Shown in pieces: positions 24,150 to 33,271 of a DNA stretch of 64,000 nucleotides. This DNA comes from Planctomycetota bacterium (GTDB lineage: Bacteria; Planctomycetota; SZUA-567; JAKLDR01). Numbering within the stretch: the stretch's first letter is position 1; each line of letters opens with the position of its first letter. Position numbers and translations under genes: made by a program. The notes beneath the pieces were generated by a model. The model saw only the letters and a list, made by a program, of their open reading frames with translations. It ran no database searches and was not told the origin of the DNA. Where the stretch lies: NCBI GenBank assembly GCA_022703445.1, contig JAKLDR010000006.1:49424-113423 (forward strand). Direction: 5' to 3'.

Positions 24150-25541
24150 TCAGAGCCCGTGCACGGGCAGACCGACGGCCGCCTCGGCCGCCTCGTAGAG
24201 CGCCTCGGCGTAGGTCGGATGGGCGTGGACGGTGGCGGCCAGCTGTTCGACGGTCAGCCCGGCCGAGACGGCCAGGGCGCCCTCGCCGATCAGGTCCGAG
24301 GCGTGCGGGCCGCAGATGTGCACGCCCAGCACCCTCCGGGAGTCCCTCCCGTAGACCAGCTTGGCCACGCCGGACAGGTCGTGCCCGCAGGCCGAACGCC
24401 CCAGCATCCGGAAGGGGAAGGCCCTCTCCTCGGCGGCCAGGCCGCGCGCGTTCGCCGCCTGCAGGGTCAGGCCGACGCTGCCGACCTCCGGGTCGGTGAA
24501 GACCGCGCCGGGCACCTTGTCGAACTCGTAGCGCTCGTCGCCGAGCTTCCCGGCGGCGTCGGCGGCGGCCACCAGCCCCATGCGGCTGGCGGCGTGGGCC
24601 AGCATCCAGCCTCCGGTCAGGTCGCCGATGGCCCAGACCCCCGGGACGCTGGTCCGGCAGCGGTTGTCGACCTTCACGAAGCCGCGCTCGACGGCGACGC
24701 CGATGGCCTCCAGGCCGAGGTCCGCGCTGTTCGGCCGGCGGCCGGCGGCCACCAGCACCGCCTCGGTCTCGACCGCGGCACCCCCGGCCAGGACCAGCCG
24801 GCAGGGCGCGCCGGCCCGGGCCTCGGCGCTCTCGATCCGGGCCCCGGTCTGCACCTTGACGCGGAGCTTCTTCAGCGCCCTGGTCACCTCCGCGGCGCAG
24901 TCGGCGTCGATGGTCGGCAGCAGCCGGTCGAGCATCTCCACGACCGTCACCTGCACCCCGAGCTGGGCGTAGAGCGTGGCGAACTCGCAGCCGAGCACGC
25001 CGCCGCCGATCACCGCCAGGCTGGCCGGGAGCCTGCCCAGGTCCATGATCGTGTCGCTGTCGAAGACGGCCCGGCCGTCGGCCGGCAGGAAGGGCAGCGC
25101 CGCCGGCCGCGAGCCGGTCGCCAGGATGACCTTGGAGGCGGAGACCGCGCGGCTCGTCCCGTCCCGGGCGACGACCTCCGCGGCGCCCGCCGCGGTCAGC
25201 CGGGCCCGGCCGGCGAGGACCTCCACCCCGCGCTTCTTGAGCAGCGCGGCGACGCCCTTCTCCAGGGTCGAGACCACCCGGCGCTTGCGCTCGACCATGG
25301 CGGGCAGGTCCGGGGCGACCTCCGCGGCCGAGAAGCCCAGGGACTTGCCGCTCCTGGCCAGGTGCACCGCCCGGGCGCTCTCGATCAGCGTCTTGGTCGG
25401 TATGCAGCCGCGCTGCAGGCAGGTGCCGCCGAGCTCGCGCTCCTCGACGAGCGCGGTGCGCAGGCCCAGCGTGGCGGCGCGGACCGCGGCCACGTAGCCG
25501 CCGGGTCCGCCGCCGATGACGAGCAGGTCGAAGTCAGCCAA
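24150..25541 (-). CDS. lpd: Dihydrolipoamide dehydrogenase
   Basis: 463 residues, normal length. FAD motif GGGPGG at 10-15, redox-active disulfide in GGTCLQRGC (about 40-46), NAD motif VIGGGVLGCEF, FAD motif VWAIGDLTGG, and the C-terminal catalytic HAHPTYAE. It reoxidises dihydrolipoyl groups with NAD+. In this operon its likely partner is the free lipoyl-domain protein at 21103. No 2-oxoacid dehydrogenase subunit is in the window. Confidence 0.93.
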   Translation of the reverse strand: MADFDLLVIGGGPGGYVAAVRAATLGLRTALVEERELGGTCLQRGCIPTKTLIESARAVHLARSGKSLGFSAAEVAPDLPAMVERKRRVVSTLEKGVAALLKKRGVEVLAGRARLTAAGAAEVVARDGTSRAVSASKVILATGSRPAALPFLPADGRAVFDSDTIMDLGRLPASLAVIGGGVLGCEFATLYAQLGVQVTVVEMLDRLLPTIDADCAAEVTRALKKLRVKVQTGARIESAEARAGAPCRLVLAGGAAVETEAVLVAAGRRPNSADLGLEAIGVAVERGFVKVDNRCRTSVPGVWAIGDLTGGWMLAHAASRMGLVAAADAAGKLGDERYEFDKVPGAVFTDPEVGSVGLTLQAANARGLAAEERAFPFRMLGRSACGHDLSGVAKLVYGRDSRRVLGVHICGPHASDLIGEGALAVSAGLTVEQLAATVHAHPTYAEALYEAAEAAVGLPVHGL

Positions 25542-25559
25542 GGACGCCTCCGCTTCCGG

Positions 25560-27926
25560 TCAGCTTCCGCCGCGGTTCTCAGCGGCGCGGCGCAGCTCGC
25601 GGCTGTGCCGGTAGAACTCGGCCAGGGTCATCTCCCGCAGGAAGACCAGCCCGCGGGCGGCCCGGATCATGGCGCTGGGGTGCTCGTGGAACCAGGCCCG
25701 GCCCAGGCAGGTCTTGACCTTCTGGTACTGCTCGGCCTGGATGCGCTGGGCCAGGTCGCAGAACGGCCCGTCGTGGTCGGGGCTCGGGAAGGACGCGTCG
25801 CGCTGCGAGATGAAGGTGTTCATGAAGGCGCTGCGCATGGTCGCGAACATGTTCAGCGACACCGGCACGTAGAGGTTGGCCTCGGCCGGCCCGAAGCGGT
25901 ACCAGACGTTGCGGTAGCCGACCACCCGCAGCCTGTCCGCCGAGCCCAGCCGCTCCTCGTAGGCGCGCAGGGCCTCGCTGACCGCCTGCAGCACCTTGTA
26001 GTGGGTGTCCGGCCCGGAGGCCTCCGGGTCGAGGGCCACGGTGACCACGTCCGGCCCGGCCAGCTCCAGCACCCGCACGATGGGCGGGACGTCGCGGCCC
26101 ACGGTCGGCTCCTCGGTGAAGATATCGCCGGTGTAGAACCCCAGGCGCAGGTGCATGACGTTGGAGCCGTTCCAGCCGAAGTAGCCCCACATGCAGTCGG
26201 CCTCCCACTCGCGGCAGAGGCTCTTGAACTGGCGCATGTCGGGCTCGTCGCGGGCCCCGGCGTAGGCCGTGGCCAGCCGGGCCTCGATCTCTCCGATGCG
26301 CCGCGCGGCGTCCGGCAGGCTCCCGGGGCCGTAGACCGCGAACAGGTTGCGGAGCATGCGCCGGGCGGCGCCCTCGGCCTTCATCGGCTCGCTCTCGGCG
26401 GCCACGCCGTCGAGGTACTGCCAGACGTCGCGGTTGCGGCCCGCGGCGTTCTCCGGGTCGAAGTAGCCGGCGGCGTGCATCTCCGCGAAGAGCGGCGCCT
26501 CCAGGAAGCGCCGGACCAGCGCCAGGCGGGAGAGCACGAAGCCGTTGGTCACGGCGGTGAAGCCGCCGGTCATGGTCGCGAAGCAGTGGTGGTTGCGGGC
26601 GTCGCGGTTGTTGCGCACGATGTACGGCAGGCAGCCGAGCATCAGGTCGTCGTGGTGCGGCTCGGTGTGCAGGAAGCGCGTCGAGACCAGCGAGCGGGCG
26701 CCGCGCTCCACCTTGCCGGCCAGCGAGTCGCGGGCCGCGGCGGCCAGCCTGGCCAGGCCCTCCGGCCGCTTGCGGAGCACGGCCGCGGCGGGCGGATCGG
26801 CGGCCACGTCGGCGGCGGTCAGGTCCACCAGGCGCCGGCCGGCGCGGAACGCCAGGTCCACCAGCACGGCCTCGACCTCCTCGTCGGAGACCGCCGGGGC
26901 GCGCTCGATCAGGTCCACCCGGCGCTCGGCCAGGCCGCGGGCCGCGCCCATGGTCAGGTAGAAGCGGGCGTTGGGCAGGCCCTGCAGCGCGGTCGCCGGG
27001 TGCAGCACGCTGGGGTCGCTGCGGACCGCCGCAGCCACGATGCCGGCCTTGGCCTCCCCGGCGGCGATGACGATGGCCGCGCACTTCGGATTGAAGGCGA
27101 TGGTGCCCAGGCCGATGGTGATGACCAGGCGCTTCCTGGCCACCTCCATGCCGCCCAGGTCCACGGCCGCCGCGGCCTGGGTCTCGTAGTTGGTGGGCGT
27201 CAGCCGGGTGGTCGAGCGGTGGTCCGAGCCGCGCACGTTGAAGCCGATGTGCCCGTCGGGCCCGATGCCGCCCAGGAAGAAGCCGATGCCGCCGAGTTCG
27301 CGGATGCGGCCCTCGTAGTCCTGGCACCACTGGTCGACCGCGGCCAGGGCGGCCTTCTGGACCAGCTCCCGGTCGGTGGTCCCGGCGCGGTGGCGCAGGG
27401 AGAGGTCCACCTCGCCTCCCGGCCAGACCGACTCCATGGACTGCCCGGGGGCCAGGCCGATCCGGGAGCAGTCCATGAGCAGCGCCCTGGCCGGGTCCAG
27501 GCCGAAGCCCTGGAGGTAGTAACGGCTGACGTAGTGGTGGAAGCTGTTGTGCTGGGCCGGGTCGATGGGGTAGAACTCGTCGATCTGGACGAAGTGCAGG
27601 CTCTTCATGTCCGGGCGGACCCGCGGGTCGACTCCGGCGGCCTCGAGCTCCGCGCGGATCTCCGGGCGGTCCCAGCCGCCGAGCAGGCGCTCCACCCACC
27701 TGATGAAGTGCTCGGGGGTCTTGCCGGTGGGCAGGGAGACCACGCCGCCGGGGTTGGCCTGGGCCCACTCGATGAAGCGCATGGCCGCGAGCTTCCCCAG
27801 CGCCGGGAAGTTGTCGACCACGATGGCCGGGATCCTCTCGGCCGGCGGGTACAGCGCGGCCAGGGGGGAGCAGGCCAGGGCCCTGCGCTCCACCGGGGTG
27901 AGGTTCTGGACGGTCGCGTCGCTCAT
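25560..27926 (-). CDS. Glucosamine-6-phosphate deaminase-like domain fused to PIG-L-type deacetylase-like domain
   Basis: 788 residues. The N-terminal about 380 residues follow the NagB/6-phosphogluconolactonase fold: SLPTGKTPEHF, then GGIGPDGHIGFNVRGS with the catalytic Asp/His pair. The C-terminal about 370 residues look like a PIG-L/LmbE deacetylase with the metal motif in LHTEPHHDDLMLG. NagB-PIG-L fusions occur in other bacteria and would combine N-deacetylation with deamination of an amino sugar phosphate. The N-terminal domain is longer than E. coli NagB (266 aa) and the C-terminal half carries extra helices. It lies 66 nt after tsaE and 18 nt before lpd in the long operon. Confidence 0.85.
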   Translation of the reverse strand: MSDATVQNLTPVERRALACSPLAALYPPAERIPAIVVDNFPALGKLAAMRFIEWAQANPGGVVSLPTGKTPEHFIRWVERLLGGWDRPEIRAELEAAGVDPRVRPDMKSLHFVQIDEFYPIDPAQHNSFHHYVSRYYLQGFGLDPARALLMDCSRIGLAPGQSMESVWPGGEVDLSLRHRAGTTDRELVQKAALAAVDQWCQDYEGRIRELGGIGFFLGGIGPDGHIGFNVRGSDHRSTTRLTPTNYETQAAAAVDLGGMEVARKRLVITIGLGTIAFNPKCAAIVIAAGEAKAGIVAAAVRSDPSVLHPATALQGLPNARFYLTMGAARGLAERRVDLIERAPAVSDEEVEAVLVDLAFRAGRRLVDLTAADVAADPPAAAVLRKRPEGLARLAAAARDSLAGKVERGARSLVSTRFLHTEPHHDDLMLGCLPYIVRNNRDARNHHCFATMTGGFTAVTNGFVLSRLALVRRFLEAPLFAEMHAAGYFDPENAAGRNRDVWQYLDGVAAESEPMKAEGAARRMLRNLFAVYGPGSLPDAARRIGEIEARLATAYAGARDEPDMRQFKSLCREWEADCMWGYFGWNGSNVMHLRLGFYTGDIFTEEPTVGRDVPPIVRVLELAGPDVVTVALDPEASGPDTHYKVLQAVSEALRAYEERLGSADRLRVVGYRNVWYRFGPAEANLYVPVSLNMFATMRSAFMNTFISQRDASFPSPDHDGPFCDLAQRIQAEQYQKVKTCLGRAWFHEHPSAMIRAARGLVFLREMTLAEFYRHSRELRRAAENRGGS

Positions 27927-27992
27927 GCCTGTTCTTCTCTCAGCCTTTCCCTGCGTACTGACGTCCCGGCGCCCCGCGCCCCGGCCGCGCCC

Positions 27993-28493
27993 TCAGCGGC
28001 CGGCCAGGGCCTCCAGCAGCCGGCGGCCGGGCTCCGATCCGGCGGACAGCCGGATGCTGCGCGCCGTGCCGTCGAGCACCGCGAAGTCCATCACCAGCCG
28101 CCCGGCCGGCAGGGCCCCGGCCACCCGGTCGGCCCACTCCACCGCCGCGGCCGAGCCCGGCCCGCCCAGCCCCGCGCCCAGGTCGGAGGCCTCGAACTCC
28201 TCCGCGCCGGACAGGCGGTAGGCGTCGAGGTGCCGGAGCAGCAGCCGCCCCGGGTAGACCCGCTCGAGCACGTAGGTCGGGCTGGCCACCTCTCCCGGCG
28301 GGCAGCCCAGCCCCCGGGCCAGCCCGCGCACGAAGGCGGTCTTGCCCGCGCCCAGCGGCCCGGTCAGGGCGATGACCTCGCCGCCGGCCAGCAGCCGCCC
28401 CAGCCGCTCGCCCAGGGCCTCGGTCTCGGCTGGGCTGCGGGTCAGGAGCTCCAGCGGCGCCTTACTGGACCCGGGAACGTCCCCCGGCCCCAT
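27993..28493 (-). CDS. tsaE: tRNA threonylcarbamoyladenosine biosynthesis ATPase TsaE
   Basis: 166 residues. P-loop GPLGAGKTAF, the switch motif SPTYVLERVY, HLDAYRLSG and the AVEWADRV segment are all characteristic. It assists the TsaD/TsaB complex in making t6A37 on ANN-decoding tRNAs. The C-terminal 40 residues are more divergent. It shares a TGATG stop/start with the UDP-sugar dehydrogenase gene, indicating translational coupling. Confidence 0.92.
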   Translation of the reverse strand: MGPGDVPGSSKAPLELLTRSPAETEALGERLGRLLAGGEVIALTGPLGAGKTAFVRGLARGLGCPPGEVASPTYVLERVYPGRLLLRHLDAYRLSGAEEFEASDLGAGLGGPGSAAAVEWADRVAGALPAGRLVMDFAVLDGTARSIRLSAGSEPGRRLLEALAGR

Positions 28494-29824
28494 CAGGCCC
28501 TGATCACCTTCTCCAGGCCCGCCGCCCCGGCGCCGAGCTTCCGGCGGAAGGCGTTGCGGGTGTCGACCACGATCCGCGAGTGCTTCAGGATCGCCGCGTA
28601 GTCGAAGTCGTCGTGGTCGGTGACCAGCAGCGCCAGGTCGTAGCCGGCCAGGGCCTCGGGCGTGAGCGCCACCGACTCCTGCGTGAAACTGTGGTGCCGG
28701 CCGGGGTGCAGCCGGCGGACGTGCGGGTCGCTGAAGTCCACCTTCGCGCCGCGCTCCAGGAGCATCTCGAGGATCTCCAGGGCCGGGCTCTCCCGGCAGT
28801 CGTCGATGTTCTTCTTGTAGGCCGCGCCCAGGAGCAGGACGCGCGTCCCGGGCAGACCCTTGCCGGCGCCGGCCAGGGCCTTCTCGCAGCGGGCGATCAC
28901 GTGGCGGACCATCTCCACGTTGACGTCGCCGGCCAGCTCGATGAAGCGCGCATCGATGCCCAGCTGCCGGGCCTTCCAGGACAGGTAGAACGGGTCGATG
29001 GGTATGCAGTGCCCGCCCCAGCCCGGCCCGGGATAGAAGGCCTGGAAGCCGAAGGGCTTGGTCGCCGCCGCCTCGACCACCTCCCAGACGTCGATGTTCA
29101 TCTTTTCGAAGATGAGCTTGAGATCGTTGACCAGGGCGATGTTCACCGCCCGGTAGGTGTTCTCGAGGATCTTGGCGGCCTCGGCGGCGGCGGGGCTGGA
29201 GACCTCGACCACATGGGGCGTCACGCAGCGGTAGAGGGCGGCCGCGGCCAACTGGGCGTCCGGCCCGTCGCCACCGACCACCTTGGGGGTGTTGCCGGTG
29301 CGGAACTTGGGATTGCCGGGGTCCTCGCGCTCGGGGCTGAAGCAGACCAGGAAGTCCCGGCCGGCCTTGAGCCCGGAGCGTTCGAGGATGGGCTTGAGGA
29401 CCTCCTCGGTCGTGCCCGGGTAGGTGGTGCTCTCCAGCGAAATCAGCTGCCCCCTGCGCAGGTGGCGGCTGATGGTCTCGGCGGTCTTCTCGATGAAGGA
29501 CATGTCCGGGTCGCGGCCCTTGCCCAGCGGGGTCGGCACGCAGATGACGATGGCGTCGACCTCCCCGAGCCTGGAGAAGTCGGCGGTGGCCTGGAAGCGC
29601 CCCGACCGGGCCAGCTCCAGGACGCCCTGGCCGCTGATGTGCTCGATGTAGGACTCGCCGCGCGCGAGCTTCTCGATCTTGGCGGAGTCGATGTCGAAAC
29701 CGGTGACGGAGAGCTTCCTGGCGAACTCCATGCACAGGGGCAGCCCGACGTAGCCCAGGCCGATCACCCCCACGCGCCCCTTGCCCGAAGAGAACCTGGC
29801 GGCCAGCTCCGAACCCATTGACAT
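28493..29824 (-). CDS. UDP-N-acetylglucosamine/UDP-glucose 6-dehydrogenase family enzyme (WbpA-like)
   Basis: 443 residues. Rossmann motif GVIGLGYVGLPL, the NADP/NAD domain with CVPTPLGKGRDPDM, the central KILENTYRAVNIAL and the catalytic Cys in GPGWGGHCIPIDPFYLSWKA. The PIDPFYLSWKA form is typical of the WbpA/WbpO group, which oxidises UDP-GlcNAc or UDP-ManNAc to uronic acids for surface polysaccharides. UDP-glucose dehydrogenase is the alternative. First gene of the long minus-strand operon; a TTGCGC-N16-TATATT promoter lies 61 nt upstream. Confidence 0.9.
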   Translation of the reverse strand: MSMGSELAARFSSGKGRVGVIGLGYVGLPLCMEFARKLSVTGFDIDSAKIEKLARGESYIEHISGQGVLELARSGRFQATADFSRLGEVDAIVICVPTPLGKGRDPDMSFIEKTAETISRHLRRGQLISLESTTYPGTTEEVLKPILERSGLKAGRDFLVCFSPEREDPGNPKFRTGNTPKVVGGDGPDAQLAAAALYRCVTPHVVEVSSPAAAEAAKILENTYRAVNIALVNDLKLIFEKMNIDVWEVVEAAATKPFGFQAFYPGPGWGGHCIPIDPFYLSWKARQLGIDARFIELAGDVNVEMVRHVIARCEKALAGAGKGLPGTRVLLLGAAYKKNIDDCRESPALEILEMLLERGAKVDFSDPHVRRLHPGRHHSFTQESVALTPEALAGYDLALLVTDHDDFDYAAILKHSRIVVDTRNAFRRKLGAGAAGLEKVIRA

Positions 29825-29884
29825 GTGGAGAGTTCCTCCGCGGCCCGCCTCCCGCCGGACGATCGCCGGCCGGGCCGGAGACCG

Positions 29885-29912
29885 AATATAACCGCAGGTG
29901 GGGTGCGCGCAA
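29885..29912 (-). promoter_or_regulatory. Promoter of the UDP-sugar dehydrogenase operon
   Basis: On the minus strand TTGCGC (29912-29907), a 16-nt spacer and TATATT (29890-29885). It is important because its -35 is identical to the -35 of the repeated promoter elements in the 41-61 kb island, supporting their reading as true promoters. Confidence 0.65.
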
Positions 29913-29972
29913 GTTCCCCCCAGCGGCCCCCAGGGCTATTTCAAGAGGCTATGACACGGGGCGGCGAGTTCG

Positions 29973-30108
29973 AACCACAGAGGTCGCAGAGGACACGGAA
30001 AACGACCCGGGGCGGTTGTCCGCGGAGATCCCCTATGGCGAGACGCGGACTGTGGCCGCGGACGATACGTGCCCGCTGCCCTCTGCGTCCTCTGTGTGCT
30101 CCGTGGTT
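29973..30108. repeat. AACCACAGAGG...CTCCGTGGTT inverted repeat
   Basis: The 377-nt gap between the divergent genes at 29824 and 30202 holds an imperfect inverted repeat: AACCACAGAGG-type left arm and CTGTGTGCTCCGTGGTT-type right arm, with GGACACGG/GCGTCCTC inside. This family is widespread between genes in environmental bacteria. A fragment of the same family is at 38065-38096. No gene was seen in the gap. Confidence 0.65.
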
Positions 30109-30149
30109 GGATCTCCTCGTATCCCGTAATTGCGGTACAGCGCGGCCCC

Positions 30150-30177
30150 TGGCAACCGTCCCGGGCCGGGCTATACT
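30150..30177 (+). promoter_or_regulatory. Promoter of the second kinase gene
   Basis: TATACT (30172-30177) with a poor -35 (TGGCAA, 30150-30155) at 16 nt. The predicted start leaves a leader of about 18 nt containing GGGAGGGG, which serves the TTG start at 30202. Confidence 0.5.
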
Positions 30178-30201
30178 CCGCAGCGGGAGGGGCATGCCAG
30201 C

Positions 30202-33159
30202 TTGACCCGCAAGACTGAACGCGACGGCGGAGGCGATACGGACCCCGCGGCGCCCGCCTCCGGCCAGGAGACCCAGGGCCTCTCCAGCAGCGACCCCACC
30301 CTGCTCGTGCCCGCGCCGGGGAGCCCGGCGGTCCGGCCCTCCCCGCTGCCGGAGGGGACCGAACTTCGGATCGTCGTCCCGACCGCCGCTGGCGGCGAGT
30401 ACGAGCTCCGCGGCGAGCTCGGCCGCGGCGGGTTCGCCCGGGTCTTCCTGGCCCGCGAGCGCCCGGCGCGGCGCGACGTGGCCATGAAGGTCCTGGCCGA
30501 GGACCAGGGGCCGGTCTCGGCCGAGGCCCGCGAGCGCTTCGTCGAGGAGGCCCTGGTCACCGCCCAGCTCCAGCACCCCGGGGTGGTCCCGGTCTACCGG
30601 GTGGGCCGCGACGACTCCGGACGCGACTACTACACCATGCGCCCCGTCGAGGGCCTGACCCTCGAGGCGGTGCTGGCCCGGCTGAGGCTCGGCGAGGCCC
30701 GGGCCGAGGCCGCCTTCCCACTGGCCCGGCTGGTCCGCGCTTTCCTGTCGGTCTGCCAGACGGTCAGCTTCGCCCACGACCGCGGGGTGGTGCACCGCGA
30801 CCTCAAGCCCGCCAACGTGGTGATCGGCAGTTACGGCGAGGTCCTGGTCATCGACTGGGGCCTGGCCAAGGTCCTGGGCGCGGCGGAGGCCCTGCCACCC
30901 CCGGCCGCGTCCGGCGGGCTGGTCTCGATAGGCGACGACCTCAAGGGCAGCGCCTGGGAGCGCCTGGAGCGCCGGGTGGAGAGCCTGCGCCACACCGGCG
31001 GCTCCTCGCTGATCGCCACCATGGACGGGGCCCTGGCCGGGACGCCGTTGTACATGGCCCCCGAGCAGCTCCGCGGCCGCCAGAACGAGATCGGCCGGGG
31101 TTCCGACGTCTGGGCGCTCGGGGTCATGCTCTACGAGATCCTGACCCTGCGCCTGCCCTTCGAGGCCCGCAACCTGTCCGAGCTCAAGGACCAGGTGCTG
31201 GCCGGAGCCCCGCCGTCACCCGCCCAGGCCGCGCCCGGACGGAGGGTGCCTCCGGAGCTGGCCGAGATCGCCATGCGCTGCCTCGAGGCCGATCCCGCCC
31301 GGCGCTACGCCGCGGCGGGCGAGCTGGCCTCCGAGGTCGAGCACTGGATCGAGGGCGGCGCCCGCTGGCGGACGGTCGCCGATCTGGACTTCTCGCGGCT
31401 GCCCGAAGGCGGGCTCCCCGGCTGGACCGCACTGGGCGGCGCCTGGCGGGTGCGCGACGGCTGCCTGCGGCAGGAGGCCCCCGGCGAGGGGCACCTGCTC
31501 TGGGACCAGCCCCTGCCCGGCGATGTCCGCGTCGAGGTCGAGGCCATGGTCGCCCCCGGCGAGGACGGCGAGATCAGCCTGCGACTGGCGGGCTCTCTGC
31601 CGGAGAAGGGCGTCGCGCGCAGCCGGTACCGCGGCTACTTCCTCCAGTTCGGCGCGGAGGGCAACAGCCGCACCAAGCTCTCGCGCAACGACCTGGACGT
31701 GGTCGTGGCCGAGCGGCGCTACGTGCCCGGACAGTGGTACGCGGTGGCCGCCGAGCTGGGCGGCGGCCGGCTGACCCTGAGCATCGACGGCGCCGAGGCG
31801 TGCTCCTGGCGCGACCTGGTGCCGCTGCCCGGCAGCCTGGTGGGGCTCTATGCCTGGTCGACGGGCCTGCGGATCCGGCGCCTGCGGGTGCTCAGCCGGG
31901 GAGCGTCGACCAGGGTCTCCTGCCTGGCGGTGCCGGCGGCCTTCCACAACCGCGGGATGCTCGCCGAGGCCCGCGAGGAGTACCGCCGGGTGGCCGAGTG
32001 CCACCCCGGGCGCGAGGAGGGACTGGAGGCGCTCTTCCTCCAGGGCCGCCTGGCCATCGAGATCGGCCGCGGCCGCGCGCAGGCCGAGCGCGAGGCGCTG
32101 CTGGCCGAGGCCGGGGCGTGCTTCGACCGGGTCGAGCGCAGCTTCATGGCCCCGCTGGGCTGCCTGGGCCAGGCGATGATCCGCGCCGAGCGCGGCGATT
32201 TCGAGGCGGAGGCCGGCGAGCTAGCCCGGGCCTTCAGGGATTACCGCGGCTACGAGATGCTCCGCTCCGTCGGCGAGCGGCTCTGGGAGCGGGCCCGGGC
32301 CCTGCGCACCGAGGGCCTCGGCGCCCATGGCCGGCGCCTGCTGGAGCTGGCCCTGGAGCACCACCCGGAGGGGCTGCTCTCCGGGGAGGGGCTGAACCTG
32401 CTCCTGTCCCTGCTTGACCCGCCGGCGGCACGGTCGGCGCTCGTCAGGGCCCTGGAGCGCTTCGCCGGCAACGAGGCCTTCGCGGCCGACGCCCGGGTGT
32501 CCCTGGGCCAGGTCCTGCATGCCCTCGGCGAGTTGGAGCCGGCCGCGGAAGCCCTCAACGCGGCCATCGCCGCCCTGGCCCGGCGCGACCCCGAGCAGCG
32601 CCTGAGCGCGGCCCAGGCCCGGCAGGCTCTGGCCGAGGTGCGGCGCGACCAGGGCCGGCCGGACGAGGCCCTCCGGCTGCTCGACGACCTGATCCGCGAC
32701 TACCCCGAGCAGGGCGAGATGCGCACCCGGGCGTTTGCGCGCAAGGCCGCCTGGCGGTTGCTGGACGGCGACGCCCGCGGGGCGCTCGCGGCCTGCGTCC
32801 AGGCGGAGGCCTACCTGGCCCGGGGCAGTCCGTACTTCCGGGAGTACCCGGCCCTGATCTGGTCGGCGGCGCTCCTCATGCTCGGCGAGCACGAGTCCGC
32901 CGCAGCCAACATCCGGGAGTCGGCATCCACGGCGCTCCGTGCCGCCGGGAATCCGGACGGCCCAGCGGCCAGAGCATGGCTGGCTGACGACGAAGGCCGG
33001 CGCAATAACGGCTACTTCCTGGCTGCGAAGGTGCTGCTCGCGGCGGCGGAGGATGGCCCGGAGGAAACCGGCCGGCTGCTGCGCGAGGCCTGCAGCGACG
33101 ACGACCGCAGCGACCTGGCCGAGGTGCTGAGGATGGTGGTCGGGAAGATGACGCGGTAG
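30202..33159 (+). CDS. Ser/Thr protein kinase with lectin-like domain and TPR array
   Basis: 985 residues from TTG; no usable in-frame ATG or GTG near the kinase domain, and GGGAGGGG lies upstream. The kinase domain (about 65-383) has the Gly loop LGRGGFARVF, Lys in VAMKVL, and HRDLKPANV, but the metal motif is DWG rather than DFG, and an about 45-residue insert precedes GTPLYMAPEQ. No membrane helix is evident. Residues about 393-568 form a jelly-roll resembling LamG/DUF1080-type sugar-binding domains (GWTALGGAWRVRDGCLRQE, then RRLRVLS). The rest, to the end, is a long TPR-like helical array. It probably phosphorylates proteins in response to a bound ligand or partner; the targets are unknown. 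Confidence 0.88.
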   Translation: MTRKTERDGGGDTDPAAPASGQETQGLSSSDPTLLVPAPGSPAVRPSPLPEGTELRIVVPTAAGGEYELRGELGRGGFARVFLARERPARRDVAMKVLAEDQGPVSAEARERFVEEALVTAQLQHPGVVPVYRVGRDDSGRDYYTMRPVEGLTLEAVLARLRLGEARAEAAFPLARLVRAFLSVCQTVSFAHDRGVVHRDLKPANVVIGSYGEVLVIDWGLAKVLGAAEALPPPAASGGLVSIGDDLKGSAWERLERRVESLRHTGGSSLIATMDGALAGTPLYMAPEQLRGRQNEIGRGSDVWALGVMLYEILTLRLPFEARNLSELKDQVLAGAPPSPAQAAPGRRVPPELAEIAMRCLEADPARRYAAAGELASEVEHWIEGGARWRTVADLDFSRLPEGGLPGWTALGGAWRVRDGCLRQEAPGEGHLLWDQPLPGDVRVEVEAMVAPGEDGEISLRLAGSLPEKGVARSRYRGYFLQFGAEGNSRTKLSRNDLDVVVAERRYVPGQWYAVAAELGGGRLTLSIDGAEACSWRDLVPLPGSLVGLYAWSTGLRIRRLRVLSRGASTRVSCLAVPAAFHNRGMLAEAREEYRRVAECHPGREEGLEALFLQGRLAIEIGRGRAQAEREALLAEAGACFDRVERSFMAPLGCLGQAMIRAERGDFEAEAGELARAFRDYRGYEMLRSVGERLWERARALRTEGLGAHGRRLLELALEHHPEGLLSGEGLNLLLSLLDPPAARSALVRALERFAGNEAFAADARVSLGQVLHALGELEPAAEALNAAIAALARRDPEQRLSAAQARQALAEVRRDQGRPDEALRLLDDLIRDYPEQGEMRTRAFARKAAWRLLDGDARGALAACVQAEAYLARGSPYFREYPALIWSAALLMLGEHESAAANIRESASTALRAAGNPDGPAARAWLADDEGRRNNGYFLAAKVLLAAAEDGPEETGRLLREACSDDDRSDLAEVLRMVVGKMTR

Positions 33160-33236
33160 GCGTCGACAAGAGCTGCGCAACTCAGCAAATCCACCTCCTC
33201 AAGCCACTGTCGCCTTGTGGTTTGCAGAAAATAACC

Positions 33237-33264
33237 TTGACACGTTCGCTATTCGCGAATAGCG
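33237..33264 (+). promoter_or_regulatory. Promoter with 18-bp perfect palindrome
   Basis: TTGACA (33237-33242) is followed by the perfect palindrome CGCTATTCGCGAATAGCG (33247-33264), which fills the spacer and the -10 position (TAGCGT). The start codon of the next gene is at 33272. Binding of a dimeric protein here would block the promoter, as expected for autoregulation by the HTH protein just downstream. Confidence 0.7.
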
Positions 33265-33271
33265 TATTGGC

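Noticed and set aside
24159..28601. 1480-residue plus-strand ORF
   Set aside because: It is the antisense shadow of lpd, the NagB/PIG-L fusion and tsaE, all of which have clear motifs on the other strand; high GC keeps shadow frames open.
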